A stretch of 28,249 bases of DNA from an uncultured bacterium. Lineage in GTDB: Bacteria > Cyanobacteriota > Vampirovibrionia > Gastranaerophilales > Gastranaerophilaceae. Numbering within the stretch: position 1 is the stretch's first letter; each line of letters opens with the position of its first letter. The translations under genes and the position numbers were made by a program. The stretch covers positions 1 through 28,249 of the forward strand of contig URRM01000013.1 in the NCBI GenBank assembly GCA_900550295.1, in the 5' to 3' direction. Shown piece by piece: positions 21,650 to 28,249 of this stretch. The notes under the pieces were generated by a model. It saw only the letters and a list, made by a program, of their open reading frames with translations. It made no database searches and was not told the DNA's origin.

Positions 21650-23240
21650 AGCCGTTCTCCTTGTTGTTTCTGTTATTACGTTTTTCTTCCTTGTCTTTTC
21701 TTGATTGATCACGATATGACAAGTTTTCGTATTCTAGTCCTTCATCATTGAATTTTTGTTTCAATAATGGGATGTTTGATTTTAGATATTGTTCTACTGC
21801 AGCATCTCCCGGTAAGAATTCTGCTGAAATTTTGCCGGCACGGTTAACTTTCAAGATTACAGAGAGGTTTTTGTCAAAGTCAACACGGAAAGATTTGTTT
21901 GTTTCTTGAGATTCTTTTAAGGCATTTAATAAACTCTTTGAAACTTTTGCTGAATGTGTTTCTTCAATGTCTTTTAGTGTTGCCTGATTTGCCATATCAG
22001 TAGCTTTTGCATCTTGTGCAACCTGAGAGTTATTTTCAACTAAGTTTTGGAAGAATTTTGCATCGGCTTCTGTCATTTTGATTGCTTTTTCTTCGGCTTT
22101 CTTAGCTGCTGATGCCGAGTTAGATTTGCTTGTTTTTTTAGAACTTGCTGTTTCTAGATTTGCATCAATAAATTTAACAATGTCGTTTGTTTTGTTTGTT
22201 GTTAAATTTTCTTTCAACTCTTGTACAGGCGAAATTGGCGCGAAAGTTATAACTTTCATATCTTTAGAATTTGTATCGTTTTTGTTTAATTTAACTGCAT
22301 CTTCCGGTGTTATGTCACCAACTTCTTGTGCTATATCTTTAATGATTTTTACGTCATTGTCAACTTTTGAATTTGATTTATTGCCGGTAATTCCTTTGTT
22401 TGTAGTAGATTTTACTTCACCTTTAACTTCTGTTTTTGCATTTAATTTTTCACTATTTTTACCCAATTTGTCAAAATCAAAGTTGTTTTGTGACAAATTG
22501 TTTTTTGTATTATTTTTAGTAACATTTGAAACTAAATCATCTTCAACGATGTCGAGATTTTTAACATCTGCACTTGCGGTTGAACCGATGACTTCAATGT
22601 CTTTATCGTTGCGAGCTATAGTGCTTGCAGCTTTATTATCCGGAGTAACACCGTTGTCAATGATATCAATATCGTTAGAAACTCCATTGTTGTCGTTTAA
22701 ATTTGATTCTTGATTACGATTGTTGCTTGATAAATCTAATAAATCAGAATCTTTTGAATGTTCTCTGTTTAATTTTGATTTATCATTTTTTTCTGTTTCA
22801 ATTTCTTTGTCTGATTTTATTGCTGTAGAAACTTGTGCCATTTGATTTTCATTTTTGTTTGATTTTAATTCAACTTGTTTGTTGTTAACTAAAACGATTT
22901 CTTTTACAAGTTCTTTTTCTGCTTTTTGATGAATGTTTAACTTTTCACTTGCTGAAAGGTTTTCTTTGTTTAAAGTTTTATCAAAAGATGTTTTATTTTC
23001 AGTTGTAGAGATAAACTGAAAATCTTTTGTTGAGTTTACAGTTTTACCCGCTGTTTCTGTTGTGTTTGCTGGTTTAACGTCAGTTTTTGCATTGTTTGCA
23101 ACATCAATGTCAGACATCATGGATACAGCATCCTTAAATGATGTACCTTCTGCAGTTTTTACGGCAGGTTTTGTTGTTGTAGCTTGTGCTACTTGAACAT
23201 TGTTATCAATTTTTTGGGCTGATGTTTTGTTAATTTCCAT
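21642..23240 (-). CDS. fliK: Flagellar hook-length control protein FliK-like
   Basis: FliK measures hook length and switches export specificity by contacting FlhB. The 532 residues consist of a long low-complexity Asn/Lys/Asp/Thr-rich region (about 1-430), as expected for the disordered ruler, and a small C-terminal domain (about 445-520) with the FliK pattern: FRVDFDKNLSVILKVNRAG, KISAEFLPGDAAVEQYL, LLKQKFNDEGLEYENLSY. The end is charged (KDKEEKRNNRNNKENGYE). The start ATG overlaps the fliJ end by 11 bases, and the upstream AGAGAGA-rich sequence both codes for the end of FliJ and serves as a loose ribosome binding site. This start region is complementary to the CU-rich RNA at 20467-20544. 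Confidence 0.85.
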   Translation of the reverse strand: MEINKTSAQKIDNNVQVAQATTTKPAVKTAEGTSFKDAVSMMSDIDVANNAKTDVKPANTTETAGKTVNSTKDFQFISTTENKTSFDKTLNKENLSASEKLNIHQKAEKELVKEIVLVNNKQVELKSNKNENQMAQVSTAIKSDKEIETEKNDKSKLNREHSKDSDLLDLSSNNRNQESNLNDNNGVSNDIDIIDNGVTPDNKAASTIARNDKDIEVIGSTASADVKNLDIVEDDLVSNVTKNNTKNNLSQNNFDFDKLGKNSEKLNAKTEVKGEVKSTTNKGITGNKSNSKVDNDVKIIKDIAQEVGDITPEDAVKLNKNDTNSKDMKVITFAPISPVQELKENLTTNKTNDIVKFIDANLETASSKKTSKSNSASAAKKAEEKAIKMTEADAKFFQNLVENNSQVAQDAKATDMANQATLKDIEETHSAKVSKSLLNALKESQETNKSFRVDFDKNLSVILKVNRAGKISAEFLPGDAAVEQYLKSNIPLLKQKFNDEGLEYENLSYRDQSRKDKEEKRNNRNNKENGYE

Positions 23241-23724
23241 GTTCTCTCTCTATCTCTCTTTGATATTGCTCTAGCAACTCTTGCTCTTCTCGTGTTTCTC
23301 TAGATTGTTGGAAGTATCTTTGAACACCTAATTCTGACATATTTTTCAATTCTGCAGCTTTTTCTTCTGCAATGTAGGCATCTCTTGATTTTTCCTTGTG
23401 TTTTTCAAGTACTTTTACCGCTTGTTCCAGTTCGACAAGTTTTTGCATTTCCTGCTGAACAATCTCTTCTTTTTCTTGTCTTACAAGTTCAAGCTGTTCT
23501 GCTTTTTCCCATAAATGATGTAAGTAGTTGTCATAAGCTTCCATCATTGTGAAATCAGCGTGTCTTTGGTTTTGTTTTGTAACTTCAATTTCAGTGTTGT
23601 TACGTTGAATATCTGCCTCAGCCTCGTATAACGCTTGCTGAGCTTTTTGAAGAACCATCAATTGCTCTTCTTTTTTACGTATTCTGAAATCAAGTACTTT
23701 TTGTAGTCTATAAACGAAAGGCAT
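23230..23724 (-). CDS. fliJ: Flagellar export chaperone FliJ
   Basis: FliJ is the coiled-coil stalk-like protein in the centre of the FliI ATPase ring. The 164 residues start with the family signature FVYRLQKVLDFRIRKKEEQ (residues 3-21) and are then almost entirely a predicted antiparallel coiled coil rich in Glu, Gln and Lys. Length is slightly above the usual 140-150. GAGAG precedes the ATG. Next is fliK, overlapping by 11 bases; the normal upstream neighbour fliI is missing, with prmC there instead. Confidence 0.9.
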   Translation of the reverse strand: MPFVYRLQKVLDFRIRKKEEQLMVLQKAQQALYEAEADIQRNNTEIEVTKQNQRHADFTMMEAYDNYLHHLWEKAEQLELVRQEKEEIVQQEMQKLVELEQAVKVLEKHKEKSRDAYIAEEKAAELKNMSELGVQRYFQQSRETREEQELLEQYQREIEREHGN

Positions 23725-23742
23725 ATTACACTCTCACATTAA

Positions 23743-23759
23743 CATTATGGGGCATAATG
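23743..23759. promoter_or_regulatory. CATTAT-N5-ATAATG dyad in the fliJ leader
   Basis: A perfect 6+6 inverted repeat around GGGGC, 19 bases before the fliJ start, in the 98-bp prmC-fliJ spacer. It may be an operator or a small 5' UTR hairpin. Confidence 0.4.
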
Positions 23760-23789
23760 CATTTTGTTTATACATCTATTTGTATGATT

Positions 23790-23817
23790 TATTTAATGAT
23801 TTATTTTTTAAAGTCAA
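23790..23817 (-). promoter_or_regulatory. Candidate sigma-70-like promoter of fliJ-fliK-flgE-like
   Basis: On the minus strand TTGACT (23817-23812), 16 bases, TAAATA (23795-23790). A start near 23783 would leave a 60-base leader containing the dyad at 23743-23759. Confidence 0.45.
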
Positions 23818-23822
23818 TATTT

Positions 23823-24650
23823 TTAAATTTGAGCGATTGCGACTCTGTCAATTTCTGCTAAATCTTTTATGATTTCGATATTTTTGTAACCATTAGTTTC
23901 TAAAAGTTCTTTTATCTCTTTGCTTTGATCTATGCCCATTTCAAACAATAAATATCCATTCTTGTTTAAATAATTTTTAGCTTCTTTAATAATTTTTTCA
24001 TAGAATTCTAAACCCTTGGCATCTTTAGTGAAAAGTGCTAATTCAGGATCAAAAGTTACTTCTTTTTGAATTGTAGCTTTTTCGCTTAGAGGGATGTATG
24101 GCGGATTAGAAACGATTAAATCAAATTTTTCATCCACATTTTCAAATAAATCAGACTTAAGTACTTTAACCTTTTTGCTTAAACCTAAATTTTTAATATT
24201 TTCTTCTGCAATTTTTAAGGCTTTTTCTGACACGTCAAGAGCCGTTGCGTTGCTCAATGTGTATTTAGCTATAGTGCAAGCCAAAATACCCGTGCCGGTT
24301 CCGATATCAAGCGCAGATTTAAGATTGTTTTTATTGATAATATCAATAGCTTTTCTTGCTAAAATTTCAGTTTCATCACGAGGAATAAGAGTATCTTTGG
24401 AAACTTTAAACTTATCGCCCATAAAGTATGAAAATCCTAAAATATGTTGGATTGGCATGCGAGTACGGGCACGAAGTTGCGCTTTTTCTCTGACAAGATT
24501 AAGCTTACTTTCGTCTAAACGTTTGCCCATAACGATATCAATGGCACTGTAACCGCAGAAATGTTCAATAAGCATTTTAACTTCGGCATTAGCCTCGTTT
24601 TGCTCAATCCCCGCTGAGGTCAATATTTTCACTATTTCTACTATACTCAT
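23823..24650 (-). CDS. prmC: Peptide chain release factor glutamine methyltransferase
   Basis: PrmC (HemK) N5-methylates the Gln of the GGQ motif in release factors RF1 and RF2. The 275 residues match the family: helical N-terminal domain (1-75), PRDETE (90-95), SAM motif I DIGTGTG (115-121) and the substrate Gln-binding NPPY (182-185), then the DPELAL and GLEFYEKI stretches. Its start overlaps the preceding ORF by 47 bases and there is no evident ribosome binding site, so translation is probably coupled. In many genomes prmC neighbours prfA; here it sits in an operon with flagella-adjacent genes. Confidence 0.95.
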   Translation of the reverse strand: MSIVEIVKILTSAGIEQNEANAEVKMLIEHFCGYSAIDIVMGKRLDESKLNLVREKAQLRARTRMPIQHILGFSYFMGDKFKVSKDTLIPRDETEILARKAIDIINKNNLKSALDIGTGTGILACTIAKYTLSNATALDVSEKALKIAEENIKNLGLSKKVKVLKSDLFENVDEKFDLIVSNPPYIPLSEKATIQKEVTFDPELALFTKDAKGLEFYEKIIKEAKNYLNKNGYLLFEMGIDQSKEIKELLETNGYKNIEIIKDLAEIDRVAIAQI

Positions 24651-25122
24651 CTAAAATCTCACTTATCATTGTTTTTAAATCAAATTTTGACAAATTTTTT
24701 GTATCTTTTTTGTCTATATTATATTTTTTGCACAAACGCTCGTAATAATAAAGTTGTTTTTTTGTCGGTGGTTCTTTTTGCATTTTAACGTCTTGCAAAA
24801 ATTTTCGTTTTTGTTTTTCAAAGGCTTTTTGTGCCTCAATTAAAGGTTTTTGTGTTTCTTTGTAATCGTAATATGACTTGCATTCTTTTAAATACAAAAG
24901 TGTGTCAGACTTGAAGTCTTCATCGTAGAGAAGGTCTTCGAGAAATTCAAAATGAGGATTCTCCATTTTGAAATAATATTCTTCGTCTTCAATAAATTTT
25001 TCGTATATTTTTTGAACGTCAAAATCAGGACATTTTTTTACCAATGCCCTTAAAAAGTTACATAGCGCTGATTTTTGAGTTTTGCTCAGAGCTAAATAAA
25101 TTTTATTTTTAACGTATGACAT
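24604..25122 (-). CDS. Hypothetical helical protein upstream of prmC
   Basis: A 172-residue, Lys/Glu/Tyr-rich and probably all-helical protein without signal peptide or membrane segment. The N-terminal part (about 1-95) has many aromatic and acidic residues; a basic coiled stretch follows (about 95-115). Near the end, PPTKKQLYYYERLCKKYNI (about 118-136) followed by LSKFDLKTMISEIL is the pattern of a short helical domain (TxxQ-x-xYxxxL ... S-x-x-D/A-x-x-xI) found at the ends of helicase-like and other nucleic-acid proteins; this is from memory and only suggestive. It is 10 bases downstream of the small ORF 25132-25311 and overlaps prmC by 47 bases. Function unknown. Confidence 0.75.
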   Translation of the reverse strand: MSYVKNKIYLALSKTQKSALCNFLRALVKKCPDFDVQKIYEKFIEDEEYYFKMENPHFEFLEDLLYDEDFKSDTLLYLKECKSYYDYKETQKPLIEAQKAFEKQKRKFLQDVKMQKEPPTKKQLYYYERLCKKYNIDKKDTKNLSKFDLKTMISEILDEYSRNSENIDLSGD

Positions 25123-25131
25123 AACATAATA

Positions 25132-25311
25132 TTAACGCAAAATATCTTTAACAGATAATTTTTCACCGATTTTTGCGTGGTGAAATGCCAACATTTTTTT
25201 GTAAATAGGATTTGAAACGTTTGAAGTTGGAACAGAAACAGTTTTTTCTTCTTTTTCAACAGGTGTTTCAACTTTATCTAAAACTTGTAATCTAATTACT
25301 TTGTTATCCAT
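25132..25311 (-). CDS. Small protein (59 residues) at the head of the prmC operon
   Basis: An overlooked-size ORF: MDNKVIRLQVLDKVE, a Pro/Thr/Ser/Val spacer with KEEK, then IYKKMLAFHHAKIGEKLSVKDILR at the end. GAGG lies 8 bases before the ATG and a recognisable promoter (25338-25378) of the same type as at 644 and 20344 lies upstream. An ordered C-terminal block (about 36-59) after a flexible linker suggests a small regulator or adaptor. No family is recognised. The next gene begins 9 bases later. Strong translation and promoter signals argue that it is real. Confidence 0.75.
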   Translation of the reverse strand: MDNKVIRLQVLDKVETPVEKEEKTVSVPTSNVSNPIYKKMLAFHHAKIGEKLSVKDILR

Positions 25312-25337
25312 TTTAAAATCCTCTTTAAATCTCTCGT

Positions 25338-25378
25338 ACTTATATAAAGAAATTTTTTCAAAAAAAGTTGCCTTTTTA
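25338..25378 (-). promoter_or_regulatory. Promoter with GGCAA element and ATAAGT box (copy C)
   Basis: On the minus strand TAAAAAGGCAACTTTTTTT runs from 25377, and ATAAGT (25343-25338) follows 24 bases after GGCAA. Third member of the family with 644-683 and 20344-20386; transcription would start about 20 bases before the small ORF. Confidence 0.6.
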
Positions 25379-25389
25379 GATGATTTTAT

Positions 25390-25417
25390 GTTAACAAATA
25401 TTTACAAAAAAGTAAAT
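25390..25417. promoter_or_regulatory. Dyad element ATTTAC-N6-GTAAAT, copy 2
   Basis: GTTAACAAATATTTACAA (25390-25407) plus GTAAAT (25412-25417): the same sequence and spacing as 616-643 apart from three spacer bases. Located between the divergent 25311 (minus) and 25588 (plus) genes, so it could control both. Confidence 0.5.
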
Positions 25418-25587
25418 CACGTATAAAATGGATTTTGTGAAAAATGGTTTCAAATCATGTAGACATCATGGTTTTGGCTGTTTGTAAATTTTTGTAAAAA
25501 TTTTAAAAACTTGGCTGAAATCATGACAATAACTGAATATAAAACCTCTTTATATAAATATAGTATTAGTAAAACTATGGATAAACT
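25418..25587 (+). other. Leader region of the 881-residue gene
   Basis: 170 bases without an ORF. TTTACA (25401-25406), 15 bases, TATAAA (25422-25427) is a weak promoter overlapping the dyad. The leader contains two related AATCATG-containing segments (about 25452 and 25520) and poor ribosome-binding potential before the ATG at 25588. An overlapping ATG at 25578 is out of frame. Confidence 0.3.
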
Positions 25588-28233
25588 ATGGCGTTAACTC
25601 TAGAAAACATCAGACAACTCTATAATTTACCAAAAACAGCTTCTGATAAAGAGGTTATGGCGTTTGCAAAAGCAAACAACATCGAAATCAGCTTTTCAGG
25701 GGCTAAGAATACTGCAAATTTAAAAGACTTAAAAGGAAATGCAGGAGGTTCTGTATTTGGTTTTAATAACAACCAAAATGCACAAAAAAAGACTCCTGTT
25801 ACATTTACATCAAAAACTAAATTTAATTTTGGAAATACTCCAAAATTTAACGCAAATGTTCCATTATCAAGCCAAAGTACGTCTATTTTTGGCAATGGCT
25901 TTGGTGGCGGAAATTCAAATACTCCTTCATTGTCACAAACTCAAAATGTTGGTCAATTAGCTTCTGCATCAGGTGCGTTGGGCAAAGATTATGCTGCTGA
26001 TTTCAAAAAGGCAAATGACAATTGGTTTAAAAACATGAATTTTAATTTTGCAAAAGTGTCAAATGATACTGTTGATTCATTCTTGACTAAACAATTTGCT
26101 AAAGGTGATGAAGTTAAATCTAAATTTGCCGGTAAAATTGCAGATCCGGAAATGTCAAAAGTTGTAAGTGTAAAATATAATCAACAAACTGGTGAAATTA
26201 TAAAAATTCACGATGATGGTTCAGAACACAAAGAACAAATGACGGCCGAACAATTAAAAATGTACCAAGGAGTAAGTAAAAAATATAAATTGGTATCATC
26301 TGAATATGTTGACGGTCGTGTAATTGAACACATGGCAAATGGTACAACTCGTGAAAGAGAAGCATTCTTTGGTGAACGTGGATACCAAAAGGATGGTAAT
26401 TCTGTAGATGAAGAATTGCAAAATGCGTTTCCAGGAGATTATGCAAATATTAAAACTGATGATGACAGAAAAACTTTGATGGCAAGATATATCAAAGAAA
26501 ACATGAAAAATATGTCACCGGAAGAACGTGAAAGAAAAATTGATGAATTATTAAAGAACACAGACCGTTCATCTACATCAGGTATTTACTTAATGTCGAT
26601 TGCAGGTGGTTTGTCTAGAGTTGCAAGAAAACATGCAAATAGTAGAATTATTACATCTCGTGATTCTGTAGAAGCTCAAGTTACAACAGCACAAGCAGCA
26701 ATTACTCAAGGTATTTCAGAAAGAGGCTTAACATCTGCTGACCAAGCTCAAGCCATTAGAGATGCAGAAGAACTTGCTGATGATTTTGGTCAAGGTACTC
26801 ATTATGCACAAACATTAGGTTCTAACATTGCTACAATCTCTGCAGATAACATTGAACAAGCGGGCATGTCAGCTATGAAAAGAGATGCTTCTACTTTTTC
26901 AAGAACAGCAACAGAAGCTATTGAAAGTACAAAAAGCACGCATGATGCATTGTTAGAAGCTTTAAATGGCGATAAAGAATCTGTTGAAAAAGTAGAAAAA
27001 GAAATAGCAGATGTATTTTTTGAAAAAACTGGTCAAAAAGGAGGAAAAATTCAAAATATCTGTACAGATAGTAATGGCGTAACAAAAGCTCAAGTTTGTG
27101 CGCTATCAGGTTGTGCAGAAATTGAATTGGATTTATTAAGTGGTAACACACAAGCTGCATTGAAAAAGAGTGAAACGCTTGATCTGAATAATGCTAGTGA
27201 TGAACAAAAGGCCAGTTTATGCCGAGTTACTTCTAAAGTTATAGATACAGTAAAACCAGAAGAAAGGCAAGCTGTTGCTCGTTTAGGTGTAACGTCAGAA
27301 ACTAGTATTCAAGATGCAAAAGTTCAAGCTCAAGTGATTACTGAACGTTATAAAGGTTTTGAAGAATTATCTGAAGATGCAAGAAAGGCATACTTAAGCG
27401 AACAAGGTAAACAAGGCCATAAGTATCAAGAAGAAAACCAATTAATGGCAGATGATTTAGGTCGTAAGCATGATGTTGATGATATTTATAACATTACAAA
27501 TGCTGATTTTGTTCAAATGTATGAAAATGCAAAAATTCAACAAGAAATCGCACAAAGAACTGTTGATTCAGGTAATGAAGACGCAATGACAAATTTAGCA
27601 AACCATGCTTATGAATTAGATCCTGAAAACGTTGACGATGTTGTTAAAATGTTGAAAGAACAAGGTTCTGAAAAGACATTAAAAGCTTTGGATGAAGCTA
27701 AAGTTCGTTATGAAGAACAAGCTCAACGAGATAAAGAAGTCGCAGAGTCTAAAAAAGCTGAAACTCAACGTGCAAAAGAAGCTCAAGAAGCAGCTGAAAA
27801 AGCAAAAGTTCAAAAAGATGTTCAACCACAAACTCAAACAACTAAAACTTCATCAGCAAAAAATGATAATGTAGTTACTGTTTCTACAAACAGAAATCTT
27901 TCTAGTGCAAGTATTCTAAAAACAATTACTTCTAAAGAGTTTAAAGAAAAATCAATTGCTGAAAAGAAGGAAGCGTTTAAACAATTAAATACAAGAGAAC
28001 GATCTCAAGCAATTGGAGAAATGGTTGAATCAACTGATGCCTCTTCATTAAAGAGCTTAATGTTTAGTAGCTTTAAAACTGATATTTTGAAATATCTTGT
28101 TCAACACTCAAATGCTAAAAATAACGCTAAATTACAATATGTAGAAAGATTCTTATCTCAAACAGATAAGAAAAATCTTGAAAAAATGAAAGAGGATTAT
28201 TCAAAAAATAAACCGTTGAATGATTTTATTTAA
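25588..28233 (+). CDS. Large protein of unknown function with FG-rich N-terminus
   Basis: An 881-residue soluble protein with no signal peptide or membrane helix. Parts: a small N-terminal module (about 1-50, LENIRQLYNLPKTASDKEVM then FAKANNIEI), a Phe/Gly/Asn/Ser-rich low-complexity stretch (about 51-125) with FG pairs at 57, 81, 101 and 105, a predominantly helical middle (about 130-690) with several Gln/Ala-rich segments, a Lys/Glu/Ala/Gln coiled-coil-like stretch (about 697-750), a Thr/Ser linker and a compact helical C-terminal domain (about 775-881). The helical middle is reminiscent of structural or exported proteins; nothing identifies it. No good ribosome binding site lies before the ATG. 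It shares its upstream dyad element with the 706-1239 gene. The gene is complete in the window. Confidence 0.85.
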   Translation: MALTLENIRQLYNLPKTASDKEVMAFAKANNIEISFSGAKNTANLKDLKGNAGGSVFGFNNNQNAQKKTPVTFTSKTKFNFGNTPKFNANVPLSSQSTSIFGNGFGGGNSNTPSLSQTQNVGQLASASGALGKDYAADFKKANDNWFKNMNFNFAKVSNDTVDSFLTKQFAKGDEVKSKFAGKIADPEMSKVVSVKYNQQTGEIIKIHDDGSEHKEQMTAEQLKMYQGVSKKYKLVSSEYVDGRVIEHMANGTTREREAFFGERGYQKDGNSVDEELQNAFPGDYANIKTDDDRKTLMARYIKENMKNMSPEERERKIDELLKNTDRSSTSGIYLMSIAGGLSRVARKHANSRIITSRDSVEAQVTTAQAAITQGISERGLTSADQAQAIRDAEELADDFGQGTHYAQTLGSNIATISADNIEQAGMSAMKRDASTFSRTATEAIESTKSTHDALLEALNGDKESVEKVEKEIADVFFEKTGQKGGKIQNICTDSNGVTKAQVCALSGCAEIELDLLSGNTQAALKKSETLDLNNASDEQKASLCRVTSKVIDTVKPEERQAVARLGVTSETSIQDAKVQAQVITERYKGFEELSEDARKAYLSEQGKQGHKYQEENQLMADDLGRKHDVDDIYNITNADFVQMYENAKIQQEIAQRTVDSGNEDAMTNLANHAYELDPENVDDVVKMLKEQGSEKTLKALDEAKVRYEEQAQRDKEVAESKKAETQRAKEAQEAAEKAKVQKDVQPQTQTTKTSSAKNDNVVTVSTNRNLSSASILKTITSKEFKEKSIAEKKEAFKQLNTRERSQAIGEMVESTDASSLKSLMFSSFKTDILKYLVQHSNAKNNAKLQYVERFLSQTDKKNLEKMKEDYSKNKPLNDFI

Positions 28234-28249
28234 TAAAATATTTAAAAGG

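Noticed and set aside
21650..21712. Upstream start for the flgE-like gene
   Set aside because: The 21 extra residues lie inside the fliK end and are highly basic; AAGGAG positions the start at 21649.
22078..22713. 211-codon plus-strand ORF opposite fliK
   Set aside because: Shadow of the low-complexity fliK coding region; no ribosome binding site or protein-like features.

Overview
The window reads as an AT-rich bacterial chromosome. The co-occurrence of a flagellar export and basal-body set with an infA-rpmJ-rpsM-rpsK-rpsD-rpoA-rplQ-truA-rplM-rpsI ribosomal operon, AAAGGA-type ribosome binding sites and standard stop codons is consistent with a flagellated gut member of the non-photosynthetic cyanobacterial lineage (Gastranaerophilales / 'Melainabacteria'). 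The truA-rplM-rpsI tail is the cyanobacterium-like part. This placement is inference from gene order and protein style; no marker comparison could be run.

Layout. 1-1.3 kb: a cysteine-rich exported protein and a Thr/Asn/Gln-rich protein of unknown role, each with its own terminator. 1.3-2.9 kb: a gene-poor accessory patch with a broken GT39-type glycosyltransferase, a pair of inverted 25-bp sites, and a stand-alone catalytic-domain tyrosine recombinase. 2.9-3.5 kb: a UbiE/MenG-like methyltransferase on the minus strand. 3.7-10 kb: fliE, fliF, a divergent FliG-position gene, fliH, flhA and yidD, all on the plus strand. 10.1-14.7 kb: two tandem paralogous GT-C-like membrane proteins with mosaic identity, then a patatin-like lipase. 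14.9-20.2 kb: the ribosomal/rpoA operon. 20.2-20.8 kb: an intergenic stretch with a dispersed repeat, a conserved promoter, and a likely small RNA whose 3' half is an exact 78-bp copy of the 3' UTR at 1.25 kb. 20.8-25.3 kb (minus strand): small ORF, hypothetical protein, prmC, fliJ, fliK and a FlgE/F/G-type rod or hook protein. 25.6-28.2 kb: an 881-residue protein of unknown function with an FG-rich N-terminus.

How it works together. The two flagellar blocks supply the MS ring (FliF, FliE), export apparatus (FlhA, FliH, FliJ), hook-length control (FliK) and one rod/hook subunit; fliI, flhB, fliP/Q/R and a canonical fliG are not in the window. A promoter architecture (AAAAAGGCAA, T-run, about 24 bp, then a TATAAG-like box) recurs in front of the 706-1239 gene, the candidate sRNA and the 25.3-kb small-ORF operon. 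A 28-bp element with the dyad ATTTAC-N6-GTAAAT recurs next to two of these, suggesting a shared regulon. The strongest unexplained structures are the recombinase with its inverted sites (a candidate invertible switch), the sRNA/78-bp repeat, and a three-way-junction-like RNA fold at 14670-14803.
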